DNA from: Terrimicrobium sacchariphilum
GTDB taxonomy: Bacteria; Verrucomicrobiota; Verrucomicrobiia; Chthoniobacterales; Terrimicrobiaceae
NCBI RefSeq assembly: GCF_001613545.1
Contig: NZ_BDCO01000002.1
Coordinates: 2,666,001-2,730,000, forward strand
Length of the DNA: 64,000 bases
Direction: 5' to 3'
Shown: positions 38,914 through 48,319 of the stretch, in pieces
Layout of the letters: each line of letters opens with the position of its first letter
How positions within the stretch are numbered: the stretch's first letter is position 1
Program-made: the position numbers and the translations under genes
The notes under the pieces: generated by a model
Database searches by the model: none
Seen by the model: the letters and a program-made list of their open reading frames with translations, nothing else
What the model was told of the DNA's origin: nothing

Positions 38914-39886
38914 ATTCTTCTCTTTCGACTCCGGCGGCGGGTCATCGCGGCCGCTAATATTCCGGCGAGACCCAGCAGCACAAAGCTGGAGGGTTCTGGC
39001 ACCACGGCCAGTATCCGACTGCCATACACGGACATATCGGCGAAGTACGAGCCATCCCCGATCACTGAGGTATTCCCAGGCTGGGATGGGTAGTTGGCCG
39101 AGGCGAGCAGTATGCCCGCGAGCGCTCCCGTGCTGGTAAACACTCCGCCGCCGGAATCCCCGGTAGAGACTTGGGCGTCATCATAGATCTGGTTGAATGT
39201 CGTCCCGAGCAGGGAGACATTTCCGAACCCATAATTCGTGATAAACGAGCTTACCGACACCGTATTCGTTCCCCAGCGCTTGCTGGAGCTGTTCAGCCAT
39301 TTGTAGCCCACGTGAGCCGCTCCGGCTGAACTGGCGAGTTCATTCCAACTCGAGTCCCAGTACGTTGTCGTCGATGCCCCGTCAAAGCCGTTTCCGATCA
39401 TCGTTACAGACGATCCGGTGGAGATGGATGCAAAACTGAGGGCAGGGAGTGCCGGGCCACTGGCTACCCGGAATACAACGAGGTCAGTGGCGCTGCCATC
39501 GGGGTTCGTTATACGGACGGACGATCGGCGATGTAGGAATACGTTGTGCCATTGAGCGTGAAGTCGCTCGGCCCCACATGGCTCGCCGTGAGGACCCAAT
39601 ACCCGGTGCTGTAGTTTCCGAGAAAGACAGCGCTGCCATTGGTGACCTTGCCAACATAGTTCCATCCGCTACCAGCTCCTGTCGACGCGGCGTTTCCGGT
39701 ATTGTCCCATAGGACAAGTGCAGACGTATTTTCTCCAAAAAAAGCGGAGGCACAAACAGTGCCCGCCATGACAGCTTTCCGTAATTTACTCAGGCCTAAC
39801 GTCAGGAAAACAGGAGGTTCCACGGCAGATATCCGGTTGGGGGAGTCCGGGTCATTTTGGAAGAAATATTGATGAACGCCAGCCAA
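38910..39886 (-). pseudogene. Frameshifted trypsin-like serine protease with PEP-CTERM tail
   Basis: Two overlapping frames together encode one protein similar to its intact neighbour. The upstream frame carries the catalytic His (VLTASHV) and stops at 39509. The downstream frame continues with the Asp region (ATDLVVFRV), the Ser motif STGDSGGG and a C-terminal PEP-CTERM signal (VPEPSSFVLLGLAGILAAA plus RRRSRKRR). The break lies in the tandem tetranucleotide ACGGACGGACG at 39513-39523; gain of one ACGG unit or one base restores the frame. The start may be 39769 (MAGTVCASAFF). It could be a decayed gene, a sequencing error or a slippage switch. Confidence 0.8.
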
Positions 39887-39921
39887 ATCCTATCAATCCG
39901 GCCACATTCCTAACAGGAAAC

Positions 39922-40800
39922 CTAATACCTTCGATGCCGTAACCGCCAGAGAGCAAAGCATGCAACCGGAAGCAGCAAGGCCGGGAGAGCAGGCTCCGGG
40001 ACTGACGAGTACATCGTCTGGCTAATGAACGTGGAGTAGGAACCTAACTGCACGAAATAGGTGTCTCCATTGGAGTCTACGGCTTCAATCAAACCGACAA
40101 GTGACCATGTGCCGCTGGCGGAGTTGTATGCGAAGGCGCCGCCGCCCGAGTCCCCGGGCACGGCCTCGGCGCTGTTTATTACTGTCATGCGGTTCCTCCC
40201 CTGCGAGGAGGGGGTTCCGTAGGCAGTGGCGAAATCCGTGGAGGTGTAGGCCGACACAGTCACCTGCACATGGGTGGCGGTCACGGTATTGACGCCCCAG
40301 CTTTTCGCACCGCCGCCATACCCGATCATGACAACCTGGGTACTGAAGCTAATGGGGGCCGAACTGCTAATGGAGAGAGCCGGGAGCTGGGGCTCCGAGG
40401 AAATCCGAAACATGGTGAGGTCTGCGGAACCCGGGGAAACGGTCGATTCCGCCACGATGGCGTAGGTCGTTCCATTCAGTGTGTAGGTGCCGCTGGAGAG
40501 ATTGACGTGCGCCGCGGTAATGACCCATCCGTTGCCAAGATAAACTCCCGAGGCTCCTCCGACAGCGCCGACATAATCCCAACCTGTGACTCCGCTTTGA
40601 CTCCACCCGACATCCCAATTGGGCACGCTGGCGCTTGTCGGTGCCGTCGTTTGATAGGAGGCGTCGTCGACCAGGACGGCACCCGCAGGCTCGGCCAAGG
40701 CAATCAGGGCGAGCAGGCTCGCAATGCCGCGGAAAAGAAAGGCTCTTGGCTGATACTTGATCCCGGGTGGCGTGAAGGATATGAAGGACAGCAGCTTCAT
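39922..40800 (-). CDS. Trypsin-like serine protease with PEP-CTERM sorting signal
   Basis: 292-residue secreted S1-type protease. An extended signal segment ends near LAEPAGA. His is in WVITAAHV, Asp in SADLTMF and Ser in PGDSGGG, so the triad is complete. The C-terminus has VPEPALPALLLPVACFALWRLRHRRY, a PEP motif, TM helix and basic tail recognised by exosortase. It is a tandem paralog of the frameshifted gene beside it; both share the segment TLNGTTY and the order of motifs. The exosortase itself is not in this window. Confidence 0.88.
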   Translation of the reverse strand: MKLLSFISFTPPGIKYQPRAFLFRGIASLLALIALAEPAGAVLVDDASYQTTAPTSASVPNWDVGWSQSGVTGWDYVGAVGGASGVYLGNGWVITAAHVNLSSGTYTLNGTTYAIVAESTVSPGSADLTMFRISSEPQLPALSISSSAPISFSTQVVMIGYGGGAKSWGVNTVTATHVQVTVSAYTSTDFATAYGTPSSQGRNRMTVINSAEAVPGDSGGGAFAYNSASGTWSLVGLIEAVDSNGDTYFVQLGSYSTFISQTMYSSVPEPALPALLLPVACFALWRLRHRRY

Positions 40801-40840
40801 GGAGGACGACAACGGTTAAACCCGGTTCGTTCGCGCAAAG

Positions 40841-41935
40841 TTGCAAAATCATTTATTCGTGGACTTTCTTTCTCTCACACAGGACGAACTCGGCGCCGAA
40901 CTCGAAAAGCTCGGCGAACCGCGCTATCGCGGCGGACAGCTCTGCTCGTGGGTCTACGGCCGTCGGGTGGGGGAGTTTGCCGGGATGACCAATCTCCCCG
41001 CGGCTTTGCGGGAAAAATTCTCCTCGAGGTTTTCCCTGCGCCCATTGAAGACGGTGGGCGAGACAGGATCGAAGGATACGACCCGGAAGTTCCTTTTTCA
41101 GCTTGAGGACCAGCAACTCATCGAAACGGTGCTCATCCCGGCCTCTCCGGCTTTGTACGGAGAGCGGGCGGATCGACGTACCATCTGTATCTCGAGCCAG
41201 GTCGGCTGTGCTTATGGCTGCAGGTTCTGCGCCAGTGGCCTTGACGGGTGGAAACGCAACCTCACTGCCGGCGAAATCGTGGCGCAGTTCCTCGCAGTCG
41301 AGGAAATCAGCGGGGAGAAGATCAACAACATCGTCTTCATGGGGATGGGCGAGCCATTCGCCAACTACGATAACCTCCTGCAGGCCATCCAGATCATAAA
41401 TGCACCGTGGGGCATCGGGCTGGGAGCCCGCCATATCACGGTCTCCACCAGTGGTCTTGTGCCCCGTATCAAGGATTTTGCCGACCAACCGCTCCAGATC
41501 CGCCTCGCGATATCCCTCCACGGCGCAACGGACGAAGTGCGAAGCCGAATCATGCCGGTGAATCGCAAGTATCCCGTGGCGGATTTGATGGAGGCTTGCG
41601 AGTATTTTTCCGCCCGCAAAAAACAGCACATCACATTTGAGTATATCCTGATCCAGGGTGTGAATGACATGCCTGAGCAAGCCTATGAGCTGGCGCGCCA
41701 TGCCCGGCGATTTCAGGCCAAGATCAATCTTATCCCTTACAACTCCGTGGAGGGCCTGGAATGGGAACGCCCAGATGTACCGACTCAAGAGCGATTTCTC
41801 GGGATACTTCACGATCGGGGGGCGGCTGCCACCCTGCGCCGGGAGAAGGGCCACGACATCGCGGCGGCCTGTGGGCAGTTGCGGCTGCAGGCGGAACGCA
41901 AGAAATCCTTTGCACCCGAGGGAAGCGTGGAGTAA
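40841..41935 (+). CDS. rlmN: Dual-specificity 23S rRNA/tRNA adenine C2 methyltransferase
   Basis: Radical SAM enzyme for m2A2503 (23S rRNA) and m2A37 (tRNA), 364 residues. The Fe-S motif is CAYGCRFCASG, followed by NNIVFMGMGEPFANYDN and HITVSTSGLVPRIKDFAD. ISLHGATDEVRSRIMPVNRKYP and INLIPYNSVEG are typical, and the conserved C-terminal Cys is in AAACGQL. The TTG start gives the family-like opening VDFLSLTQDEL. Intact. Confidence 0.95.
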   Translation: MQNHLFVDFLSLTQDELGAELEKLGEPRYRGGQLCSWVYGRRVGEFAGMTNLPAALREKFSSRFSLRPLKTVGETGSKDTTRKFLFQLEDQQLIETVLIPASPALYGERADRRTICISSQVGCAYGCRFCASGLDGWKRNLTAGEIVAQFLAVEEISGEKINNIVFMGMGEPFANYDNLLQAIQIINAPWGIGLGARHITVSTSGLVPRIKDFADQPLQIRLAISLHGATDEVRSRIMPVNRKYPVADLMEACEYFSARKKQHITFEYILIQGVNDMPEQAYELARHARRFQAKINLIPYNSVEGLEWERPDVPTQERFLGILHDRGAAATLRREKGHDIAAACGQLRLQAERKKSFAPEGSVE

Positions 41936-41945
41936 GGAAAACCCA

Positions 41946-42599
41946 ATGGCTGACGACGATTTCGACGAAACGCCTGAGGTCTGGGATGAGTACCAATGGG
42001 AGCGCTTTCTCCAGCAGCAGGATAGAAACACCGAAAAGTATTTCGGTCTGCTCGAAAAGTATCTCGATCATCCCGAGCGTGACAATATCATCGCCCGTGA
42101 AATGGGATGGGAATCCCACGAGGAGGAGGAGGAGGAGTGTTGGGAGGAAGTTTCCGAGGAGTTCTGTGACGAACAGGATTCCGAACAGTCGGAAGCCTCC
42201 GACGAGGATTTCGACGAGTTCTCCAAGTCGCCGATTTATCAGGACACGCTGAAGCTCCACACCTGGATCAACAGCTGGATGGATCGCGACGGCACTCTCA
42301 AGGACGAACCCGAAGCAATTCGTCTTGCCACGCGGTCCGCTGTCTGCGGTGCAAAGCTCGCTGCGGCGCTTTGCGGAGATGAGTACACGGAGATCGGCAT
42401 GACCATCGCCTATCTGAAACGTGGTCTCAAGGCTGCCAACGATGCGTTGGACGCAGCTGCGAAGCTGGTCGACCTTGGCAAAATGACGCCTCGCCAGCGC
42501 ACATCGGTAAATCGCCTTTTGTTCCGTGTCCGTGACCGCATCGTCGACCTGATGAGCGAGTATCGGGCGGAATGGCGCAAGCGCTACGGCGCTTCCTAG
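41946..42599 (+). CDS. Acidic protein of unknown function
   Basis: 217 residues, starting 10 bases after rlmN. The first half is extremely acidic (EEEEEECWEEVSEEFCDEQ near 75-95). The second half (about 105-217) is helical and ends basic (RDRIVDLMSEYRAEWRKRY). There is no signal peptide and no enzyme motif. It is likely cytosolic and co-transcribed with rlmN. I do not recognise the family. Confidence 0.7.
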   Translation: MADDDFDETPEVWDEYQWERFLQQQDRNTEKYFGLLEKYLDHPERDNIIAREMGWESHEEEEEECWEEVSEEFCDEQDSEQSEASDEDFDEFSKSPIYQDTLKLHTWINSWMDRDGTLKDEPEAIRLATRSAVCGAKLAAALCGDEYTEIGMTIAYLKRGLKAANDALDAAAKLVDLGKMTPRQRTSVNRLLFRVRDRIVDLMSEYRAEWRKRYGAS

Positions 42600-42601
42600 T
42601 C

Positions 42602-42820
42602 GTGAGGGTGCGAACCCTCGTGATTGCGGGCCTGGCTTGTCTCGTCATGGCAGCTGGTCTAACCGCTGTTTTTCTTCCGCGGGAATTCTCAATTCTCCCC
42701 GCCGGGTCTTTCCAGACAAGGGTGATCTCTTCGTCCGCCGCTGGGGACGGAGTGGCGCTCGACATTCGATCTGCAGAGTCGGCCGATGCGGTGATTATCG
42801 AGTGGAGGAGGTTGCGATGA
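42602..42820 (+). CDS. Small single-pass membrane protein
   Basis: 72 residues from GTG 42602 (an ATG at 42572 overlapping the previous gene is an alternative, 82 residues). An N-terminal TM helix (LVIAGLACLVMAAGLTAVFL) is followed by about 45 residues of extracytoplasmic domain. Its stop overlaps the next start (ATGA), so the two are translated together. No recognised domain. Confidence 0.6.
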   Translation: MRVRTLVIAGLACLVMAAGLTAVFLPREFSILPAGSFQTRVISSSAAGDGVALDIRSAESADAVIIEWRRLR

Positions 42821-43236
42821 TTCGGCTTTGCGCCATTTATTTGATCGTGTCCCTGGGTAGTTTACACGCAGCCGGGGACGTGCTGTGGATCGCCTCGGCC
42901 ATAGCTTCCCGGGAGGGAACGACCGCTTCTGCTCTTCAAGAGGTGGAGGCCTCTGTCGAGAGGGACTTTGGCCTCGGAGCTCTCAAACTCGAAAAGGAGA
43001 AGAAATGGAACATCGCCGTTGGCGAGGGAAGCACGTTCGAGTTTGAAAACGGGTTTACGCTTCGTATCGATTGTGAGTCGATGGATGCCTCCCGTTACCG
43101 GTTGGCAGTGGAAATGGCCGATTCTCAGGGCAGGTTGCTCACAACCACAATCGAAGCAGCGAAGCGGGTTCCTTTGATCTTGGCCGGACCAGAGGAAAAA
43201 GAAGGTCGACAGCTTTTTGTCGTCCTGGTTCGCTAG
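42817..43236 (+). CDS. Secreted protein of unknown function, coupled to the upstream membrane protein
   Basis: 139 residues with a signal peptide (MIRLCAIYLIVSLGSLHAAG). The mature part has a helical start and beta-like strands (GEGSTFEFENGFTLRIDCESM, RLLTTTIEA, GRQLFVVLVR). The strand pattern resembles accessory periplasmic subunits of pilus or secretion assemblies, but this is only an impression. It overlaps its upstream partner by 4 bases. Confidence 0.65.
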   Translation: MIRLCAIYLIVSLGSLHAAGDVLWIASAIASREGTTASALQEVEASVERDFGLGALKLEKEKKWNIAVGEGSTFEFENGFTLRIDCESMDASRYRLAVEMADSQGRLLTTTIEAAKRVPLILAGPEEKEGRQLFVVLVR

Positions 43237-43238
43237 GC

Positions 43239-43694
43239 TTACCCGATCTCGCGCATGCCCTCGCGCACCGCGGCGGGCAGGCCGCTGACCCCCCATCCAC
43301 CGAGTTCGGCATCGATTTTCTCAAGACGGCGAATGAGGTCGATCACCTCGGAACGCTGGTATGGACCACCTGCACCAGAGCAAAAATGCGTGCGGCAGGC
43401 AAACGGACGGTCCTTGTAGATGATACATCGCCCGGTCTGCGGGTGCAGGAGCGGGCAGGCCCCATCGGCCCTCTCGGGAAGCTTGGTCCGCCCGGCTGCT
43501 CGCAAGGCTTTGGCCGCCACGATCGCCTCGCCTTTTGTGAGGAAGGGGACGATCCCGGTCAGCTTGAATTGGCAGCACTCTGTTTGCAGCGTGCAGTTGC
43601 GCTCGATCGGGCGTGCGGCGAGATCAGCGTAGATCTTGCGGACGTCTTCGATGGCCTGGAGATGGAAGGGATCGCTGCGACGGGCGGATTTCAT
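43239..43694 (-). CDS. YkgJ-type CxxCxxCC metal-cluster protein
   Basis: 151 residues of the YkgJ family (putative zinc/iron chelating). Conserved cysteines are in RNCTLQTECCQFK, GACPLLHPQTGRCIIYKDRP and FACRTHFC. The family is widespread; its biochemical role is poorly defined. It is convergent with the secreted unknown, 2 bases apart. Confidence 0.85.
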   Translation of the reverse strand: MKSARRSDPFHLQAIEDVRKIYADLAARPIERNCTLQTECCQFKLTGIVPFLTKGEAIVAAKALRAAGRTKLPERADGACPLLHPQTGRCIIYKDRPFACRTHFCSGAGGPYQRSEVIDLIRRLEKIDAELGGWGVSGLPAAVREGMREIG

Positions 43695-43759
43695 GGGAAA
43701 TGGATATCGGTTTGTCTGCGCGCTAAATTTTGCTTACTCTTGATTTCGAACGGGAAGTG

Positions 43760-44263
43760 ATGGACCCATCGGAGAACAAAGCCCGGAACTTGACGAACGA
43801 GCTTCGTGCCCTGCGCCAGCGCAGCCGCCCGGATCACACTATCGTTCCCTCCGAAAGACAAGCAACAAGATCGCCGGAAATCATCGAATTAATTCCGGCG
43901 GATGATCGGCACCCGCAGCGGACGGGTGGATTGATCGGATTCGGATTACTGCTCGTCGTCCTGGCCTGGGCCTTGGTCGCACCACCTATTTTTACCAGGC
44001 AACCTCAGAGCGAAGCGATAGTGCCTCCCAAGGCAGAAATCGTGCCCCCGAGCATCCCAAAGGCCCCGCCACCGACCGTGCTGGAGCCTGTTGCCGTCCC
44101 ACCGACGGTTATTTCCGCGCCCGTTTCCGCACCTGCGCCGAAGGCGGAGACGATCACGCTTCACAAAGCCGTTCCGGTACGTGCAGCCCAAGGGAAAGTC
44201 CTGGAAGATGATGGTTCCGACTCGTTTCGCATCGTAGACCCACCGGAACCTGCGAACCGGTAG
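43760..44263 (+). CDS. Single-pass membrane protein with Pro-rich periplasmic tail
   Basis: 167 residues. The N-terminal cytoplasmic part is basic (about 1-60), followed by a TM helix (GGLIGFGLLLVVLAWALVAPPIF) and a Pro/Val/Ala-rich extended region (APPPTVLEPVAVPPTVISAP). The layout resembles TonB-like or divisome spanning proteins, but no C-terminal TonB fold is visible. Start 43760 follows a GGGAAG site. Function unknown. Confidence 0.6.
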   Translation: MDPSENKARNLTNELRALRQRSRPDHTIVPSERQATRSPEIIELIPADDRHPQRTGGLIGFGLLLVVLAWALVAPPIFTRQPQSEAIVPPKAEIVPPSIPKAPPPTVLEPVAVPPTVISAPVSAPAPKAETITLHKAVPVRAAQGKVLEDDGSDSFRIVDPPEPANR

Positions 44264-44384
44264 GCAAGCCTGAAGGGTCGGGCGATACGTATTTTAGTGC
44301 GCCCTGCTTCCTTTTCCGGACTCGCGCCCCCTGAGAAGGGAGAAGCTGCTTGGGCGCTTCTCGACGTTCTCATACCCTTCCGCA

Positions 44385-44738
44385 ATGAGCTACAGAGGCA
44401 TTCTCCATTCCAAAGGTGACGATTTTTCGGATTGGAAGGGCCCCGAACCCGCTGGAGTCAGCAGCATCGCTGAAAACGCCCTGTCTGCCGGGTGGAGCTG
44501 TTTTTACTTATCCTTTATCCCAATTGCCGGGGCTTTCTGTGGAATAGCCGTCATCCCCTGCGCGATCGTTGCCATGGTCATGGGAGAGAAGAGGGAAGGG
44601 ATAAAACTCCTGATCGTATCGGCAACAACGATCTTCCTGGTCAGCGTGCTCGGTCTGTTTATTGCACTTACGCTGGGATCGGTCTTTGCGCAGCACGCAA
44701 TCCTCGAGGCCACAAGAAACATTCCCAAGTTTCCATAG
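44385..44738 (+). CDS. Small membrane protein of unknown function
   Basis: 117 residues with two hydrophobic helices (about 42-66: FIPIAGAFCGIAVIPCAIVAMVM; about 74-98) and short polar ends. No recognised family. It is the last + strand gene before tRNA-Gln and an inverted repeat (44739-44746 with 44757-44764) that could serve as a weak terminator. Confidence 0.55.
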   Translation: MSYRGILHSKGDDFSDWKGPEPAGVSSIAENALSAGWSCFYLSFIPIAGAFCGIAVIPCAIVAMVMGEKREGIKLLIVSATTIFLVSVLGLFIALTLGSVFAQHAILEATRNIPKFP

Positions 44739-44760
44739 GCCAATCTTCAGAAAGAGAGAT

Positions 44761-44834
44761 TGGCTACCCGGCATGGATTCGAACCATGAATAAAGGCTCC
44801 AAAGGCCTCTGTGTTACCGTTACACCACCGGGTA
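44761..44834 (-). tRNA. tRNA-Gln (anticodon TTG)
   Basis: The reverse strand folds as a complete cloverleaf of 74 bases with encoded CCA: acceptor TACCCGG/CCGGGTA, D arm GTGTAACGGTAACAC, anticodon arm GAGGC-CTTTGGA-GCCTT giving anticodon TTG, and T arm with GGTTCGAATCC. It lies downstream of lepB on the same strand. Confidence 0.95.
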
Positions 44835-44884
44835 AAGAGCGGGACAATATGGGTGTTTATTGCCCCTAAAGCAACGGAATTCCG

Positions 44885-45985
44885 CTAGTGAATCAAGCCC
44901 CAGCGCTTGCTAAATGGCCAGTAGACGAAGAGACCGCGACCGGCGACATTTTGCTCGGGGACCGGCCCCCAGAAGCGGCTATCGCTGCTGTGGTAGCTGT
45001 TATCGCCGAGGGCGAAATAGGATTGCTCAGGGACGCGAAACGTACTCTCGGGAGTCTGCAGGTAAGTCGCCTGGAGGAAATTTGAGTACCCTTGATATCC
45101 ATCCTTCGCGGCGATGACACGTTGAAACACCCACTCACTGGGTGATGCTCCATTAATGAAGAGCTGGGGCGCTGCGATGCGCAGGGTGTCTCCCGGCATG
45201 CCTGCCAGACGCTTGATGTAGTGCTGGGAGTCGACGCCCTGAGGCATGCGGATACCGCTGATGCCAGTAGTCTTGAAGACGAAAACATTACCTCGCTGGG
45301 GTGGGACAAAGTTGTACGACATCTTGTCCACAAAGACCTGATCGCCGGTATCGACATACCCTCGCACGATCGGTTCTCCTTTGCGCAGGAGCTTTTGCTC
45401 GGAGAGGCCAAAGAAGCTGCGGAGTGTGGCTTCCGGAGCAAAAACCGTATAGCGGCTGTTTTCCCCGGTGATGTCGGTAAACGTGAAAAAGTTGAGGTAC
45501 GTCTTTTCCTTGATTGTCAGGATGATGTCGTCACTGGTGGCCACTTCATTAAAGTAGGATCGGCCGAGCCAGACGAATTCAAACGCCCGCTTCAGGATAT
45601 TGGGTGGGGGACTATCCTGCGGATTGGCCACGATGCCGTACAGAGTCGGCTGCATGGAGCCCGTGGGAATCTTGAATGGCTGGAGAAAATACGCCCGCAC
45701 GCCAGCGGCGATTACGATCGCTACGACGAACACCTCAACGTTTTCGCGCAAACCTGCGTTATTTAGCGGGGGGACGATTCGACCGACTTGCTTGTCGATC
45801 CGCTCGATGACCTTGCCGATTTCCTCACGCTTGCGCGTCTTCAAGGCAGCCGTCATCGCAGCCTCGAGCTCCCGCAGCGTATCGAGGTCGGCCTCGGAAA
45901 GAATGTCCTCCTTGTAATGGATGAGACGCCTGACCGCATGGCGGTAGTGCTTGCCTTCCTTGATATGCCGCGGTGTGAAGAACAT
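44885..45985 (-). CDS. lepB: Signal peptidase I
   Basis: Inner-membrane serine/lysine protease that removes Sec and Tat signal peptides, 366 residues. The catalytic Ser is in KIPTGSMQPTL (after a TM helix at about 85-102) and the general-base Lys in HYIKRLAGMPGD. The C-terminal box is ALGDNSYHSSDSRFWGPVP. The long N-terminal helical extension and a large insertion make it bigger than the Gram-positive type. It follows lepA by 5 bases, the usual lepA-lepB operon. Confidence 0.96.
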   Translation of the reverse strand: MFFTPRHIKEGKHYRHAVRRLIHYKEDILSEADLDTLRELEAAMTAALKTRKREEIGKVIERIDKQVGRIVPPLNNAGLRENVEVFVVAIVIAAGVRAYFLQPFKIPTGSMQPTLYGIVANPQDSPPPNILKRAFEFVWLGRSYFNEVATSDDIILTIKEKTYLNFFTFTDITGENSRYTVFAPEATLRSFFGLSEQKLLRKGEPIVRGYVDTGDQVFVDKMSYNFVPPQRGNVFVFKTTGISGIRMPQGVDSQHYIKRLAGMPGDTLRIAAPQLFINGASPSEWVFQRVIAAKDGYQGYSNFLQATYLQTPESTFRVPEQSYFALGDNSYHSSDSRFWGPVPEQNVAGRGLFVYWPFSKRWGLIH

Positions 45986-45990
45986 AGAAA

Positions 45991-47784
45991 CTAGCTGGTC
46001 CGGAGAACCTGAATGAAAGCTTCCTGCGGAATATTCACGGTGCCGATCGCTTTCATGCGCTTTTTGCCTTCCTTCTGCTTTTCCAGAAGTTTGCGCTTAC
46101 GGGTAATATCTCCGCCGTAGCACTTGGCCGTCACGTTCTTACGCATGGCGCTTACGTTTTCGCGGGCGACGATTTTGCCTCCGATGGCCGCCTGGATGGA
46201 GACCTGGTAGAGCTGGGTTGGGATTACCTCTTTCAGCTTGGCGGCAAGAGCACGCCCCCGGCCCTCGGCCTTTTCGCGATGAACGATCGAGGAAAATGCG
46301 TCGACCGGTTCGCCATTGACGAGCATCTCGAGCTTCACAAGGTCGGAGGCCCGATAGCCGGCAGGCTCGTAGTCCATGGAACCGTAACCACGGGTGAGCG
46401 TTTTGATTTTGTCGTGAAAATCAACGAGGATTTCGTTGAGCGGCAGGGTGGCCGTGATCATGACGCGGCGGGAATCGAGAGACTCGGTGTGCTCCACCGT
46501 GCCCCGCTTGTCGAGCATGAGCTGCATCATGTCGCCGATGTTTTCATTCGGAATCATGACGAAGCACTTTACGACCGGCTCCCGGATTTCCTCGATCACG
46601 CTCATGTCGGGCAGATTGGCCGGATTGTCGACCTCGAGGCGCTCACCGTTGGTCCGGATGACCTCGTAAATTACGCTCGGATATGTCGCGATGATATCCA
46701 TGTTGTACTCGCGACGGAGGCGCTCCTGGATGATCTCCATGTGAAGGAGACCAAGGAATCCACACCGGAAACCGAAGCCGAGGGCGACCGAACTCTCCGG
46801 CTGGAAGACAAAGGCAGCATCATTGAGCTGCAGCTTGCCCATGGCCATCTTCAGGTGCTCGAAATCGGCGGTGTTGATCGGATAGATGCCGCTATACACC
46901 ATGGGATTGACTTCCTGGAATCCGGGCAGGGGTTCCGAGGCCGGCCGACGGGCATCGGTAAGCGTGTCGCCGATTTTGATCTCCGCCGTACTTTTGATGT
47001 TGGCGATGAAGTATCCCACGTCGCCAGCATTGAGCTGCTTCTGCTGGAACATCTTGGGCGTAAAGACGCCGACTTCCTTGATCTCATAGCTCTTGTTAGT
47101 CGACATGAGCTTCACCGCTGTGCCGGGAATGACAGAACCTGACATCACGCGGATGTAGCTGACTACGCCGCGATAACCGTCAAAAACCGAGTCAAATACC
47201 AAGCCGCGCAGAGTGTCGTCCTGAGCCTTGGGGGCCGGAATGCGCGCAACGACAGCCTCGAGAATGTCTTGGATGCCGATGCCTGCCTTGGCGCTGGCCG
47301 CGATGGCCTCGTCGGCGGGAATGGCCAGAATATCCTCAAGCTGCTTCTTAACCGTCGGGAGATCGGCGTTCGGAAGGTCGATCTTGTTGATGACCGGGAT
47401 GATCGTCAGGCCTTGCTTGAGGGCGAGGTGGACGTTGGCCACGGTCTGGGCTTCCACGCCCTGGGCGGCATCCACGATGAGCAGGGCACCCTCACAGGCG
47501 GCCAGGCTTCGGGAGACCTCATAGGCGAAGTCCACGTGGCCGGGGGTATCGAGGAGGTTCAGGCGGTAGTCATGACCGTCCTTGGCCCGGTAGCGCATGG
47601 CGACTGGATGGGCCTTGATCGTAATGCCGCGCTCCCGTTCCAGATCCATGGAATCCAGGAGCTGATCCTGCTTCTCACGTTCGGCAATGGTGCCCGTACT
47701 CTCAAGCAGACGATCGGACAACGTCGTCTTGCCATGGTCAATATGCGCGATGATGCAAAAATTGCGCGTGCGTTCGATGGACAT
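45991..47784 (-). CDS. lepA: Elongation factor 4 (back-translocating GTPase)
   Basis: Ribosome-associated GTPase, 597 residues. G1 is [10 protein letters not shown]3 is DTPGHVDF, G4 is NKIDLPNAD; domains II, III and V follow. The LepA-specific C-terminal part contains [17 protein letters not shown] and [22 protein letters not shown]. Full length and intact. First gene of the lepA-lepB pair. Confidence 0.98.
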   Translation of the reverse strand: MSIERTRNFCIIAHIDHGKTTLSDRLLESTGTIAEREKQDQLLDSMDLERERGITIKAHPVAMRYRAKDGHDYRLNLLDTPGHVDFAYEVSRSLAACEGALLIVDAAQGVEAQTVANVHLALKQGLTIIPVINKIDLPNADLPTVKKQLEDILAIPADEAIAASAKAGIGIQDILEAVVARIPAPKAQDDTLRGLVFDSVFDGYRGVVSYIRVMSGSVIPGTAVKLMSTNKSYEIKEVGVFTPKMFQQKQLNAGDVGYFIANIKSTAEIKIGDTLTDARRPASEPLPGFQEVNPMVYSGIYPINTADFEHLKMAMGKLQLNDAAFVFQPESSVALGFGFRCGFLGLLHMEIIQERLRREYNMDIIATYPSVIYEVIRTNGERLEVDNPANLPDMSVIEEIREPVVKCFVMIPNENIGDMMQLMLDKRGTVEHTESLDSRRVMITATLPLNEILVDFHDKIKTLTRGYGSMDYEPAGYRASDLVKLEMLVNGEPVDAFSSIVHREKAEGRGRALAAKLKEVIPTQLYQVSIQAAIGGKIVARENVSAMRKNVTAKCYGGDITRKRKLLEKQKEGKKRMKAIGTVNIPQEAFIQVLRTS

Positions 47785-47830
47785 CGGGAAAGGCTGGGGA
47801 ATATCCTAGACGGAATCCCTCGGGTCAACA

Positions 47831-48319
47831 GTGCAAAAAGAGCAATCCAAACAATTTCAGTTCACGCCGCAGTTGATGTTCGTCCTCGCAATGGTCGGAA
47901 TGGCCCTGGCGATCCCGATGGTTTGCGTGGTTTTAGCCTATAAAGCCTACTCGACTCCCAGGCAACCTGACCTGCCGCCCGAGGCTCTCGCACCGTTGCA
48001 GAAGGCTTTGGAAGACGTGGCGACAAAACAACTGGCCCAACCGGCGCAGTTAAGCTCGGGGACCTCCATTTTGGAGATTTCCGCCAGCAGCAATGAAGCC
48101 GGGATGGCATCGATCGAGCGTACGGCATCCGATCTCGGCGGATTCGTCCTGCCCAAGGCGGAGCCGGATAAGGTGCTGGTACAAATACCGACCGAGCGTA
48201 GCGAAGTCTTTGCCAAGTCGTTAAAAGGCGAAAACGTGGAGTCGATGAGTAAATCGACGACCGGAGGTGACACCGCGCTGATCGAGGTCCATATTACGAT
48301 CATTCCTCCCAAGCCATGA
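47831..48319 (+). CDS. Membrane-anchored protein of unknown function
   Basis: 162 residues from a GTG start. A TM helix (about 15-40: LMFVLAMVGMALAIPMVCVVLAY) is followed by a periplasmic domain with one alpha-beta unit (ILEISASSNEAGMASIERTASDLGGFVLPK ... DKVLVQIPTERSEVFAKSL). The pattern suggests a small ferredoxin-like fold. It overlaps the phosphorylase-like gene by 4 bases. Family not recognised. Confidence 0.65.
   Translation: MQKEQSKQFQFTPQLMFVLAMVGMALAIPMVCVVLAYKAYSTPRQPDLPPEALAPLQKALEDVATKQLAQPAQLSSGTSILEISASSNEAGMASIERTASDLGGFVLPKAEPDKVLVQIPTERSEVFAKSLKGENVESMSKSTTGGDTALIEVHITIIPPKP

Noticed and set aside
38910-39665. Independent protease gene of 251 codons
   Set aside because: Its first ~50 codons are an out-of-frame reading of the upstream part; only the part after the frame break resembles the neighbour protease.
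40853-42031. 392-codon minus-strand frame
   Set aside because: Antisense shadow of rlmN.
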